DNA of 64,000 nucleotides, from contig JAWKTZ010000011.1 of NCBI GenBank assembly GCA_041398845.1, positions 1-64,000 of the forward strand, in the 5' to 3' direction. Below the pieces are notes generated by a model. It saw only the letters and a list, made by a program, of their open reading frames with translations, had not been told where the DNA came from and ran no database searches. The translations under genes were made by a program, and so were the position numbers. Shown in pieces: positions 35,641 to 44,678 of the stretch (positions within the stretch are counted from its first letter, which is position 1; every line of letters begins with the position of its first letter). This DNA is from Fuerstiella sp041398845 (GTDB taxonomy: Bacteria > Planctomycetota > Planctomycetia > Planctomycetales > Planctomycetaceae).

Positions 35641-37455
35641 CTACCGCCCCCCGCTCTGCAGGAATGCCGTCCCCAGGTCGGCGGCGCTCACGCCAAACGT
35701 GGCCTGAATCGCCTGACCAACATTGCGGCTGGTTTGAAGTGCCCCGGTCAGTTGCTGCAGCTTCGCGATACCTCCCTGAGTCACCAGAAAACGAGTCAGC
35801 AGGAGTCCGACCGGACCGACGTCTTCCGGTGAAAACGTGCCGTCGTCGAAAACCGTCGCGGGACTGGCGATAGTCGCCAGGGCCTGACTGGCTCGCTGAG
35901 GGATCAGTTTGAAATACGGCGAATCCTGTCCGGCGGCAGCTTCCATCATGCCGAATCCCTGTCGCAGCCAGTCCGGCAGATTGGCACCGCTGCGTGACAG
36001 ATATGCTGTCGCCAACAGCGAGTTCAACAGCAGCCTTGCATTAAGTGAATCAGCGCTTTCGGTGTCACCGACGTCGTGCAGCGTGACGTACGCATCCGCA
36101 AAATTTGCCGTGATCACAGTGTGTCCGGACACTCCACGCGGCGTTCGCCGATTCATCAGCACTGTATTGAATTCCTCGTAGTCGAACCGATTCTTCGCCA
36201 CGAACACAATCAACCGACCTCGCCACGGTTTTTCACCATCAGGCAGTTTGTATTTCGTGGTCAGGCTGTCGACCTGTTCTTTGCCCCATGCCGCGATTTC
36301 ATCAAGGCGACTTTGAGGAACGTTGCCGTACACATACAGGTTTTCTGTGGTGGACGATCCCGCTTCTTCGCGCGGAGCCACTCGTTTCCAGATCTCGGCG
36401 GCCTGATCCAGACGTCGCCTGGAAAATTCCTCGTCGCTCATCGAGGCCATTGCCGCTGCGGCCAGTTCCGCATCCGTCGGAACCAGACTTCGCAACGTGG
36501 CTTTGGGATCGATTCCGTCAAAATGAGCACCTTCTTTGATCCACGTTTCGAGTGCCAGCGCCTGAGAACGTTTGATGGCCGTCTGATTGCCGGCCGGCAT
36601 CTTGATTGGCTCCTGGCGCAGAACCAGATCAACGATATAGCTGCTGTCGGGATCACCGGGGACGATCGTGCTTCCTGTATCGCCGCCTGCCAGCAGTTGT
36701 TCAAACGTCGACATGTTATAGCCGCCCCGAATGCGGTTTCCTGTATGACAGCCGGAACACACATTCACCAGCCAGGGGGCGATGTCGTTTTTGAAGGAAA
36801 CGCTTTCGCTGCCGTCGGCCATCACAACTTTAACGGGAGGCTTTTCCGGCGTCTTTTCTGCCATGGAAGCACCGATCGGTGCCGTCACATCTTCGCCATC
36901 AAAGGCCGCTCCACCGGCGATCCAGCGGCCGATCACGCCAATTTCATCCGGTGACAAGGGTTGTCCGTTTTTGGGCATGCGAGCCTGAGCGTCCGTCGTG
37001 GTCAGTCGAGCGATGATTTTGCTGCGGTTGGGATTTCGAGGAATCAGCAGCGGACCGTTCTGCCCGACCTGCCCCATATTGGCATACGTATCCATCCGCA
37101 GGTTGGCGCTGGCTCGCGTTTCGCCGTGACAGCCAAGACACTTTTCCTTGATAATCGGAGCGACATCTTTCTCAAAACTGACGGGAATGCTGGCCTTGGC
37201 TCGTTCGAGCGTGGAATGAAACACCAGCAGGCTGCGATCACGCTCATCCTCGGCAATGTTCAGTTCCTTAACGCGATCTTCGACCTTTTGAATCACCGCC
37301 TGAGCGTCCTCAATCTGCTTTTTGCGTACCAGCGCGGTGACTGATTTCAGCTCCTTCGACAGCTCGCTGAGTTCTTTCCTGACTTCCGGCGGTAAAGCGG
37401 CCGATGCCGCTGAACAGGCAATGGAAAGGCACAGAAAGGCAATCAGAAGTCGCAT
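35641..37455 (-). CDS. Diheme PSCyt1-type cytochrome c protein with a degenerate peptidase-like C-terminal domain
   Basis: The 604-residue exported protein starts with a signal peptide (MRLLIAFLCLSIACSAASA), a charged coiled-coil-like segment (residues 25-90), then two planctomycete cytochrome C domains with heme motifs CLGCH (Cys106-His110) and CSGCH (Cys233-His237). From about residue 390 the C-terminal part resembles the MA-clan peptidase-like domains found in planctomycetes, with the LPDWLRQGFGMMEA segment where active enzymes have an LP-W-EG motif. The HExxH zinc motif expected about 20 residues earlier is replaced by LLNSLLATAYL. The domain is therefore probably inactive as a protease. 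The ATG at 37455 starts the signal peptide. It may end the upstream catabolic operon. Confidence 0.82.
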   Translation of the reverse strand: MRLLIAFLCLSIACSAASAALPPEVRKELSELSKELKSVTALVRKKQIEDAQAVIQKVEDRVKELNIAEDERDRSLLVFHSTLERAKASIPVSFEKDVAPIIKEKCLGCHGETRASANLRMDTYANMGQVGQNGPLLIPRNPNRSKIIARLTTTDAQARMPKNGQPLSPDEIGVIGRWIAGGAAFDGEDVTAPIGASMAEKTPEKPPVKVVMADGSESVSFKNDIAPWLVNVCSGCHTGNRIRGGYNMSTFEQLLAGGDTGSTIVPGDPDSSYIVDLVLRQEPIKMPAGNQTAIKRSQALALETWIKEGAHFDGIDPKATLRSLVPTDAELAAAAMASMSDEEFSRRRLDQAAEIWKRVAPREEAGSSTTENLYVYGNVPQSRLDEIAAWGKEQVDSLTTKYKLPDGEKPWRGRLIVFVAKNRFDYEEFNTVLMNRRTPRGVSGHTVITANFADAYVTLHDVGDTESADSLNARLLLNSLLATAYLSRSGANLPDWLRQGFGMMEAAAGQDSPYFKLIPQRASQALATIASPATVFDDGTFSPEDVGPVGLLLTRFLVTQGGIAKLQQLTGALQTSRNVGQAIQATFGVSAADLGTAFLQSGGR

Positions 37456-37699
37456 GGCAAAAACATCCGGCTTTGTGGGGAAACGATCGGGTGGCCGCAT
37501 CATAACGCGCCGCAACGGAAAAATGTTCGAAAAATGGCCGAACTGTTGCTCGGACTCATTGAGTCGGGCAGATGGCGCGTGGACCCGTGTCAGAGCCATC
37601 GCATGGCTCACGGCTTTAATGAACCTGCCTGACAACAGACAGACCGGTGTTCCGCGTGACGAGCGGAAGAAGCCTGACCGGGAGAGATCGAGCGAGGGT

Positions 37700-39007
37700 C
37701 TATTCCCGGTGAAATCGTCGCCCCTTGAGCTCAAATCGCGGCAATTCGCCGGGGGCAGCCAATGCCACTTCACAGGCAAACCCGAGACGCTTGCGAAGTG
37801 CATCCCGGACCACTTCCAGCAGGCCGTCCGCCGTCGATTCTGAAGTGGGTTCGACGGTGATACACAATTCATGCATGGCTCGCACCGTTTTGACGTCGAT
37901 GCGGAATTCGGCCACTGTGTCGATTTCGCGGAGCACAGCTTCCACGCTGGAAGGAAAAACGTTGTTTCCGCGAACGGTCACCATGTCGTCGGAACGCCCC
38001 AGAATTCCACCCGACAGCCATAACAGTTTGCGGCCGGCCGGATCTTCGTCCGTACTGGCCTGGACAAGATCTCGCGTTCGATAACGAATCAGCGGCGATC
38101 CAAAACGTCCGAGATTCGTGATCAGCAGTTCGCCGACTTCACCCGGAGCGACTGGTTCAAGTGTTTCCGGGTCGACGATCTCCGCGATCATTTCTGTTTC
38201 CAGGAGATACATGCCGCCGGGGCGGTCTTCGCTTTCGACTCCCAGTGAAGCGATCTCGGTCATGCCCCAGTGATCGATCACGCGTGCCTCCCATGCCGAT
38301 TCGATGCGACTGCGAGTTGCCGGAATGGCTCCGCCGGGTTCGCCCGCGACAATCAGCATGCGGACGCTGGATTCCTGCAGGTCGATACCTTCCTGAGCGG
38401 CCACTTCAGCCATTCGCAGAGCGTAGGTTGGAGTGCAGCACACAACGGTCGCTTCGTTTTCGATCATGGCCTGAAGTCGAATCTGAGTCGACATGCCGCC
38501 GCCGGCGATGACAAAGTTGCCCAACCGCGACGCGCCTTCGAACGCCGCCCAGAAACCAATGAACGGGCCGAACGAAAACGGAAAAAACAGACGGTCATTT
38601 CTGGTCAGTCCGGCCAGCAGATAGATCTGCCGCCAGCATTCCATAATCCAGTCCCAGCTTGCTGCCGTATCGAGCCATCTCATCGGGCGACCGGTCGTGC
38701 CGGATGTTTGATGCAGTCGAGTATACGCTGTTGACGGATACGACAGATTTGAACCGTATGGTGGTTGTTGCGCCTGAGAATCGACCAGTTCCTGTTTGGT
38801 GGTTACGGGCAAGCGGCGCAGATCGTCCAGCGACTTGATGTCGGCAACGTCGATCCCGGCGTCCTGAAACTTAGTGGTGTAAAACCGATTGCGAGGAATA
38901 ATGGCTTCCAGCATTTCGGTCAGGCGTCGTGCCTGGATCTGTTCGATCAGCTCACGACTTTGCCACACGTCTTCGATTGTTTGACCCACGTTGCAACCTG
39001 CTCCCAC
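37700..39007 (-). CDS. Phenylacetate-CoA ligase-like AMP-forming ligase
   Basis: This 435-residue protein belongs to the PaaK branch of the adenylate-forming superfamily, which activates aryl acids as acyl-AMP and then CoA thioester. Visible are the P-loop HQTSGTTGRPMRWLD, RLFFPFSFGPFIGFWAAFEGA, DHWGMTEIASLGVE, LITNLGRFGSPLIRYRTRDL, and the hinge-region GRSDDMVTVRGNNVFPS. Length matches PaaK. The start is unclear: a GTG at 39007 or 38989 gives a family-like N-terminus, while the ATG at 39103 would overlap deoC by 67 bases. No other phenylacetate-degradation genes are nearby, so the true substrate may be a different acid. Confidence 0.85.
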   Translation of the reverse strand: MGAGCNVGQTIEDVWQSRELIEQIQARRLTEMLEAIIPRNRFYTTKFQDAGIDVADIKSLDDLRRLPVTTKQELVDSQAQQPPYGSNLSYPSTAYTRLHQTSGTTGRPMRWLDTAASWDWIMECWRQIYLLAGLTRNDRLFFPFSFGPFIGFWAAFEGASRLGNFVIAGGGMSTQIRLQAMIENEATVVCCTPTYALRMAEVAAQEGIDLQESSVRMLIVAGEPGGAIPATRSRIESAWEARVIDHWGMTEIASLGVESEDRPGGMYLLETEMIAEIVDPETLEPVAPGEVGELLITNLGRFGSPLIRYRTRDLVQASTDEDPAGRKLLWLSGGILGRSDDMVTVRGNNVFPSSVEAVLREIDTVAEFRIDVKTVRAMHELCITVEPTSESTADGLLEVVRDALRKRLGFACEVALAAPGELPRFELKGRRFHRE

Positions 39008-39036
39008 CGAAATTCGTCCAACTTCGTCTCGCCAGC

Positions 39037-39762
39037 CTAGTAGCCCGAATTCGTCGGGGCGTCGGCCACCAGAATTGGTTCCAGACCCAGCGTCTGTCGA
39101 CATTCATCCAGAATGACTTTTGTCGCGCTGGCTCCGATTCGGGAAACCCCCAACGCTCTGACCTCCAGCAGTTTTTCGAAGACACGAACGCCTCCGGCTG
39201 CTTTCACCTGCACGTGATCGGCGGCATGTTTTCTCATCAAAGTGAGGTCTTCAATGGTGGCGCCGCCGGTACCGTAGCCCGTGGATGTCTTGACCCAGTC
39301 GGCCTTCAGTTCGCTGCAGATTTCGCACAGTCGGATCTTCTGGTCATCGTTCAGATAGCAGTTTTCGAAAATGACTTTCACTTTGCGATCGGCCGCATGA
39401 GCAACTTCGATCACGGCTTTGATATCCGTCGTGACGTAATCCCACTGACCGCTGAGAACCTGCGAAATGTTGACGACCATGTCGAGTTCCTGACAGCCAT
39501 CTGCGATAGCTTGTTCGGCTTCGGCCTGCTTGATGGCGGTCGTGTGGCCTCCGTGGGGAAAACCAATCGTGGTGGACGGCATGACCGTGCTGCCTGCCAG
39601 AAGATCCGTACAGCGTCTCAGGTAGTACGGCATGATGCACACGCTGCCGACGTCATAGGCCAGGGCGAGCTTGATTCCGGCTTCGAGATCGTCGACTGTC
39701 AGCATCGGCTGCAGCAACGAATGGTCAATCATCTTTGAGATGTCGGTGTAGATGTAGTTCAT
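39037..39762 (-). CDS. deoC: Deoxyribose-phosphate aldolase
   Basis: The 241-residue class I aldolase reversibly cleaves 2-deoxyribose 5-phosphate to acetaldehyde and glyceraldehyde 3-phosphate. The Schiff-base lysine lies in WVKTSTGYGTGGAT, the second active-site lysine in VQVKAAGGVR, and the proton-relay aspartate in QELDMVVNISQV. All three are intact. Its start codon overlaps the upstream isomerase gene by four bases. The context of oxidoreductase and isomerase genes hints that in this operon it may act on a sugar intermediate other than deoxyribose phosphate, as DeoC-family proteins next to such genes sometimes do, but that is inference. Confidence 0.92.
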   Translation of the reverse strand: MNYIYTDISKMIDHSLLQPMLTVDDLEAGIKLALAYDVGSVCIMPYYLRRCTDLLAGSTVMPSTTIGFPHGGHTTAIKQAEAEQAIADGCQELDMVVNISQVLSGQWDYVTTDIKAVIEVAHAADRKVKVIFENCYLNDDQKIRLCEICSELKADWVKTSTGYGTGGATIEDLTLMRKHAADHVQVKAAGGVRVFEKLLEVRALGVSRIGASATKVILDECRQTLGLEPILVADAPTNSGY

Positions 39763-40679
39763 GACCTGGGCACAAAGTTTCGAAGGTAGGTGTGACTTTG
39801 AATCAACGCTCGTTTGCGATTTTCGAGCGAATCTTCGTAGGCTCTGTCCTCGACTTCAACGCAGATGGGGCCGTTGTATCCGGTATCTGTCAGAACCGAG
39901 AAGAACTTGCCCCAATTGACATCGCCCATGCCGGGCAGCTTTGGGAAATGGTAGTCGTTCGGATGTGCCAGAATCCCCAGGTCATCCAGCAGGTGCTGGT
40001 CGACTCGGACATCTTTGGCGTGCATGTGGAACAGCTTGTGAGCAAACTCACGCATCGGCTTCAGGTAGTCCATGTGCAGCCACACGGGATGTGATGGGTC
40101 GTAGTTCAGACCGAAGTGGTCGCTGGGAATGGCTTCAAACATGCGGCGAAAGATGGCCGGACTATGCATCAGGTTCTTGCCACCGGGCCATTCGTCCGGT
40201 CCAAAGATCATGGGGCAGTTTTCGATTCCGACCTTCACGCCCTGCTCTTCAGCAAACCCGATAATCGGTTTCCATGTCGCTTCGAACTTCGGAAAGTTCT
40301 CATCGACCGACCTGGTCCAGTCGCGGCCGATAAACGTGTTCATTCGGTTGACACCCAGCTTGCCCGCTGCTGCGATGACCTTGCGAATGTGTTCGACCGA
40401 CATCGCGGCTTCGTCCTCATCGGGAGTCAGGGCGTTGGGGTAATAACCCAGGCCGCTGATGGCAACTCCGTACTTCGCCGTCAGTTCGTGAACCTTCGCT
40501 GCTGCGGCATCGTCAAAATCGGTGACGTCGATGTGAGTGACGCCGGCATAACGTCTGGTGGCCTTGCCAACGGGCCAGCACATGACTTCGACACAGTCAT
40601 AACCAATGTCAGCCGCGATCTTCAGAACGCCTTCGAAGTCGACATCAGGAAGGATGGCAGAAACAAATCCCAGTTGCAT
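39759..40679 (-). CDS. Sugar phosphate isomerase/epimerase (xylose isomerase-like TIM barrel)
   Basis: The 306-residue protein is an AP-endonuclease-2/xylose isomerase-like TIM barrel. It begins MQLGFVSAILPDVDF and shows the metal-ligand strands KVGIENCP (Glu), GLNYDPSHPVW (Asp and His), LFHMHAKDVR (His) and ICVEVEDRAY (Glu). Enzymes of this superfamily isomerise or epimerise sugars, inosose or hydroxypyruvate. It is cytoplasmic with no signal. It overlaps deoC by four bases and follows the Gfo/Idh/MocA gene by 24 bases. Together these suggest a sugar or inositol-type degradation pathway. Exact substrate unknown. Confidence 0.85.
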   Translation of the reverse strand: MQLGFVSAILPDVDFEGVLKIAADIGYDCVEVMCWPVGKATRRYAGVTHIDVTDFDDAAAAKVHELTAKYGVAISGLGYYPNALTPDEDEAAMSVEHIRKVIAAAGKLGVNRMNTFIGRDWTRSVDENFPKFEATWKPIIGFAEEQGVKVGIENCPMIFGPDEWPGGKNLMHSPAIFRRMFEAIPSDHFGLNYDPSHPVWLHMDYLKPMREFAHKLFHMHAKDVRVDQHLLDDLGILAHPNDYHFPKLPGMGDVNWGKFFSVLTDTGYNGPICVEVEDRAYEDSLENRKRALIQSHTYLRNFVPRS

Positions 40680-40703
40680 GGTTGTTGCTTTCGTGGTTGC
40701 AGG

Positions 40704-41861
40704 CTAGTTGACGTTAATCCACCGTTGCTCGCGGTGACTTTTCAAAATCGCTTCGCACAGCAGAATTTCTCTATGGCCGTCGGCGAACGTTGGTAACGTT
40801 GGTTCGGCGGTCAGGTTTCCGGCGGCCAGATATCCATAGAAGTCTCGAAACAACTGTTTGAATGTGTCGGCAAATCCCTGGTTGTGTCCACCCGGATAAT
40901 CGGCGTGCTGGCGGGCTCGCTCGCCCAACAAAGCTGGATCGCGCAGCAGTGATTGATTGGGCTTGTCGCGGTGTCCGACCCAGAGTTCATTGGGGCGTTC
41001 GCTGTTCCATTCCAAGGCCTGTTTCGATCCGGCCAGTTCATACCGGAGACAGTTTTTGTGACCGGCTGTGACCTGAGACACCCACATCACTCCCTGTCCG
41101 CCGCCTTCGAATTTCAACAGGACACTCCCGGAATCCTCGGTGGTGATGTCAACCGATTTCGTTTCTGTCTCAGCCGCCGTCTTGCCACTGAATGCTTCGA
41201 TTCCGCCGACTGGGCGTTGCCGAGTCGGAATCACGGTTTGCAAATCAGCACACACGGCGACGACGTTGCGATTTGTGATGAACTGAATCAGGTCCAGCCA
41301 GTGAGTGCCAATGTCGGCAATGGCACGCAACTCGCCACCGTCTTCCGCCAGGACTCGCCAGTTGAAATCCGTTTCATGAAACAGCCAGTCCTGCACATAG
41401 CTGCCGGACACATGGAACACGTTCCCAACGTCCCCGCGCCGCACCTGATCGGCGGCTTCGATGCATAGCGGGTAGTAACGAACGTTGTAGTTGACACCCG
41501 CGACTCGCCCGGAATCCTTCGCGATCTGAACCAGTTCGGCCGATTCCCGCGAATTCATTGCCAGCGGTTTTTCGCACAACACATGCTTGCCCGCCTGCAA
41601 TGCTCGCGACGACTGTTCGAAGTGATGACGGTTCGGCGATGTGATGTGAACGACATCGACCGTGTCATCAGCCAGCAGTTCGTCCAGCGACGAGTACCCT
41701 TTCGGCAGACGAAGTCGGTCGGCGGTGTGCTGCGATTTTTCCGGCGTCGATCCCAGCACGCCAGCGACGTTGACGCCAGCTCGGACTAATCCTTCCACGT
41801 GCACGGGGCCAATAAATCCCGTGCCAATGACTGCGGCGGTGAACTGTTGCGGCCGATTCAT
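40704..41861 (-). CDS. Gfo/Idh/MocA family NAD(P)-dependent oxidoreductase
   Basis: The 385-residue protein has a Rossmann N-terminus AAVIGTGFIGPVHVEGL, the HITSPNRHHFE segment, VLCEKPLAMNSRES with the EKP signature, and IADIGTHWLDLIQF with the catalytic histidine. No Tat or other signal peptide is present, so it is cytoplasmic, unlike many planctomycete paralogues. Family members oxidise sugars, inositols or sugar acids. Only four bases separate it from the upstream esterase gene, and 24 bases from the isomerase, so all three are in one transcript. Confidence 0.9.
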   Translation of the reverse strand: MNRPQQFTAAVIGTGFIGPVHVEGLVRAGVNVAGVLGSTPEKSQHTADRLRLPKGYSSLDELLADDTVDVVHITSPNRHHFEQSSRALQAGKHVLCEKPLAMNSRESAELVQIAKDSGRVAGVNYNVRYYPLCIEAADQVRRGDVGNVFHVSGSYVQDWLFHETDFNWRVLAEDGGELRAIADIGTHWLDLIQFITNRNVVAVCADLQTVIPTRQRPVGGIEAFSGKTAAETETKSVDITTEDSGSVLLKFEGGGQGVMWVSQVTAGHKNCLRYELAGSKQALEWNSERPNELWVGHRDKPNQSLLRDPALLGERARQHADYPGGHNQGFADTFKQLFRDFYGYLAAGNLTAEPTLPTFADGHREILLCEAILKSHREQRWINVN

Positions 41862-41865
41862 CGCG

Positions 41866-42753
41866 TTATTTTGCCCATCCGTTTCGCTTCAACCACTCGT
41901 GGCAACGATCCGGCCATGATGTCACGGGGCGGTCAGCAACGGGTCGCAATCCGTAGCCGTGGCCACCAGTGTCGTACACGTGCAGTTCGGACGGCACTTT
42001 GGCATTTTTCAGGGCCATCATCAGCAGCAGACTTCCCTGAACCGGGACGCCGTCATCGAAAGCATGCACGATGAACGTCGTTGGAGATGACTCGGTCACC
42101 ACCAGGCCGTCCGACAATGATGTGTTTTCTTTGTTCGAAAGATATGCCGGATAGATCAGGATCGCGGCATTCGGAGTACACGACTGTTCGTCCGCCGCGT
42201 CGATGGTTTCGTAGTGACGTTTCCCGGCCAGACTGGTCATCGCTGCCGTGTGGCCTCCGGCAGAAAATCCCAGGATGCCAATTCTGTTTGCATCCAGTTT
42301 CCATGCGTCAGCTTTGCTGCGCACGATGCTGATCGTACGTTGAGCATCCTGAACGGGCTGCAGCCATTTGGGATCGACTTTGCCGGTGGGGACGCGATAC
42401 TTCAGCACGATGGCAGTGACACCGATGGAATTCAGCCATTCGGCCACTTCCAGTCCCTCCAGATCCCATGCCAGAATGTTGTAGCCACCGCCTGGACAAA
42501 CCACGACGGCCGAACCGTTCCGTTTGTCTGCGGGCGGAAGAAACACGTGTGCCTCCGGCGAAGACACATTCCCAAGACGAATCACAGACCTGCCCGCGAC
42601 CCTGCGACCATCCGGCCCCGATGTGTCGGCTTCCTCACCCACTTCGCGAGCTGGTCCAGGCGGCGTCCCCGGCCATAGCTTGATCACTTCAGTGGGTTCG
42701 GCAGCCATGGCGATGGTCGGGCAAATCAGCAACAGGACGAGTGGTCGGATCAT
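41866..42753 (-). CDS. Secreted alpha/beta hydrolase, acetyl-xylan-esterase-like
   Basis: This 295-residue protein has a signal peptide (MIRPLVLLLICPTIAMA) and an alpha/beta hydrolase domain of the BD-FAE/esterase-lipase type. It shows an oxyanion-hole segment VVVCPGGGYNILAWD, the nucleophile elbow ILGFSAGGHTAAM (Ser around residue 166), an acid in HAFDDGVPVQGS, and the histidine in DTGGHGYGLRP. Related planctomycete proteins remove acetyl or other ester groups from polysaccharides. It is four bases upstream of the oxidoreductase gene, which supports an extracellular deacetylation feeding the intracellular steps. Confidence 0.87.
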   Translation of the reverse strand: MIRPLVLLLICPTIAMAAEPTEVIKLWPGTPPGPAREVGEEADTSGPDGRRVAGRSVIRLGNVSSPEAHVFLPPADKRNGSAVVVCPGGGYNILAWDLEGLEVAEWLNSIGVTAIVLKYRVPTGKVDPKWLQPVQDAQRTISIVRSKADAWKLDANRIGILGFSAGGHTAAMTSLAGKRHYETIDAADEQSCTPNAAILIYPAYLSNKENTSLSDGLVVTESSPTTFIVHAFDDGVPVQGSLLLMMALKNAKVPSELHVYDTGGHGYGLRPVADRPVTSWPDRCHEWLKRNGWAK

Positions 42754-42847
42754 AAGGAGTCCAATACTGCGGAGGTCGGGGCAAACTGAGGATGGGATGT
42801 TTTACCCAACACATCGCTGGGTGAAAAGTGAGGTACGGCAGAGGCGA

Positions 42848-44377
42848 CTAAAGACGCTTCAGCATTTCCAGAGCCCTGTCTTCGAAGAGCTTCTGCCATT
42901 CGGGCGCGAGGATGCAGTCGCTGTCCTCCTGAGCTCCGCCGCGGTTGTTTAACTGTTCGGCCGTCGGAGCGTAGTAAATGTACCCGTTGGTGTACCCGGC
43001 GACGAAAGTGTGTTCATGCGGTGATGCCTTCTTCAGGTTCAACCCGATCTGCACGACCAGTTCTCCCGGCGACGTCACCATCACGAAGTCTCCGATGCGA
43101 AGTCCCGCCAGTTCCACGTCCACCGTGCGTTTGCCTGCCGCAACATAATGAGCCTGATGTTTCTCCAGCAGTCGCAGGTTGGTCTGCAGGCGAGTCAACT
43201 GTTCCATCGTGTGGATGTTGCGAATGTATTGTTCCATCGCTCTGCGGTTGTCGTCGTCCAGCTTCGTCAGATGATTGCGTCCCAGCGTTTCTTCATTCAA
43301 ATAGCTGTGCGAATAATACGACGGGAAATCTTCAGCAAGGTTGTATTTCACGATTAACGGCAGAAACGTCTTGAGGTTCAGAGTGGTGCCGCCCAGTGAT
43401 CGAAGCAGTCGTTCCTTTTCATCTTCCATCAGGTTGATGCGTTCTGCCAGGTCAGCTCGCGGAAGTTCGATGGTTTCATTGAGCATTGTCAGTCGGTCAT
43501 CCGCTTTGCACTGCACCTTTCGGACCGCTTTCAGCGTGCTGAGTCCCAGCATGTTGCCCAGAGGTTCGGCACTGCGAGGCATATTGACTTCCTTATAGAA
43601 CGCCGGATTGATGTCGCCGCCACAGCCCTGAACGAACAGTGCGACGGTGCCTTCGTCAAGGTTGTCTTCGATCACCGCTGATGAAAAACCGGTGATGTCG
43701 GCCGTATTGCCGCCGCTCGGTGCTCCCTGGATCGGGTGGCAGGCAAAGTTGTACAGGACCGCCAGAGTTCTCCCGTCGACGCGATCCAGTCGCAGAATTC
43801 CGATCTCCGGATCGATCGGGCCGACTTCTGCGACCTCATCATCGGGGGGCATGGAGTAAGCGTGACGCACATCAATTTCACGACCGTTCTTCAGTCTGAG
43901 CCGCCGATTTTCCTGAATCCGATCTTCGTGGCCGTGACCGACGCCCACATGCACCGGAACCATATTCGTCGCCGCTGTCGTGATTGCCTCAACCGTTCGC
44001 TTGTCGACGTCCGCAACAACCAAACCATGGCAGTGACTGGCATTGGCCATGATGTTGTTCGGAGCAATTCCAAGTTCCTTTTCGACGGCCATTCGGACGT
44101 TGCCCAGATAATCGTTTTTGATGGGACCGATTTCTCCGATGGCAACAGCGTCGACCGTCACAATGGCGGCCGTCGATTCTCCCTGCTTCAGCACGAGAGC
44201 TCGGACATACATGCGATCATTGGCAGGCCCGGCCGACATATCCGTGACGTCAACTTTGGCCACTCCGGCCAGCAGTTCGCCTTGGGCGGTCGAGCAACTG
44301 AACGACATGAGTGTCACTATCAGCAGGATGGAAGGGAAAGCGATTTCCCGATGACTCGATACACGGCACTTTGTCAT
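42848..44377 (-). CDS. Neutral ceramidase-like secreted hydrolase
   Basis: The 509-residue exported protein has a signal peptide (SILLIVTLMSFSCSTAQG) and the N-terminal domain of neutral/alkaline non-lysosomal ceramidases. The zinc-site region NIMANASHCHG, the later LYNFACHPIQG with His, and FVQGCGGDINP with the serine-region glycine block match the family. True ceramidases are usually 650 or more residues; this shorter form lacks most of the C-terminal domain, as do many planctomycete homologues whose substrates are unproven. The ATG at 44377 is chosen because it precedes the signal peptide; a longer open frame upstream has no family character. Hydrolysis of ceramide is only a possibility. 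Confidence 0.8.
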   Translation of the reverse strand: MTKCRVSSHREIAFPSILLIVTLMSFSCSTAQGELLAGVAKVDVTDMSAGPANDRMYVRALVLKQGESTAAIVTVDAVAIGEIGPIKNDYLGNVRMAVEKELGIAPNNIMANASHCHGLVVADVDKRTVEAITTAATNMVPVHVGVGHGHEDRIQENRRLRLKNGREIDVRHAYSMPPDDEVAEVGPIDPEIGILRLDRVDGRTLAVLYNFACHPIQGAPSGGNTADITGFSSAVIEDNLDEGTVALFVQGCGGDINPAFYKEVNMPRSAEPLGNMLGLSTLKAVRKVQCKADDRLTMLNETIELPRADLAERINLMEDEKERLLRSLGGTTLNLKTFLPLIVKYNLAEDFPSYYSHSYLNEETLGRNHLTKLDDDNRRAMEQYIRNIHTMEQLTRLQTNLRLLEKHQAHYVAAGKRTVDVELAGLRIGDFVMVTSPGELVVQIGLNLKKASPHEHTFVAGYTNGYIYYAPTAEQLNNRGGAQEDSDCILAPEWQKLFEDRALEMLKRL

Positions 44378-44678
44378 TGCGGGGTTTCTCCTGGAATTTG
44401 ATGGAACATGGGAGCGGGGATCGGCCAGAATAACCAAACTCACGCAGGATTTCCCACCGACCGGTTGCAAGTCAGAAATGAGTTCCCGACGATGCTGCAA
44501 TGCGAATCCGGCAGCGTGATCAAAAAGGCAAGAATGACAAGCTGCAGCTCTCGACGGAAACTGTTTTTCGATCGGTCGCCGAATTCGTCTGTTCGAACGT
44601 TCCACAACACGCGGATATTTCCTCGTGAAGGGATCCGTGACCGTCAGCCTTGTGATTTCCCCGCCAGCAGTGCGCCTC
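44378..44678. other. Divergent intergenic region (ceramidase-like / DUF1592 genes)
   Basis: About 300 bases separate two oppositely oriented genes, so promoters for both are expected here. I see no recognisable operator, RNA gene or repeat. Confidence 0.5.

Noticed and set aside
37456..37872. N-terminal extension of the diheme cytochrome gene to 37872
   Set aside because: The added residues overlap the ligase gene and lack protein character, while the ATG at 37455 starts a clean signal peptide.
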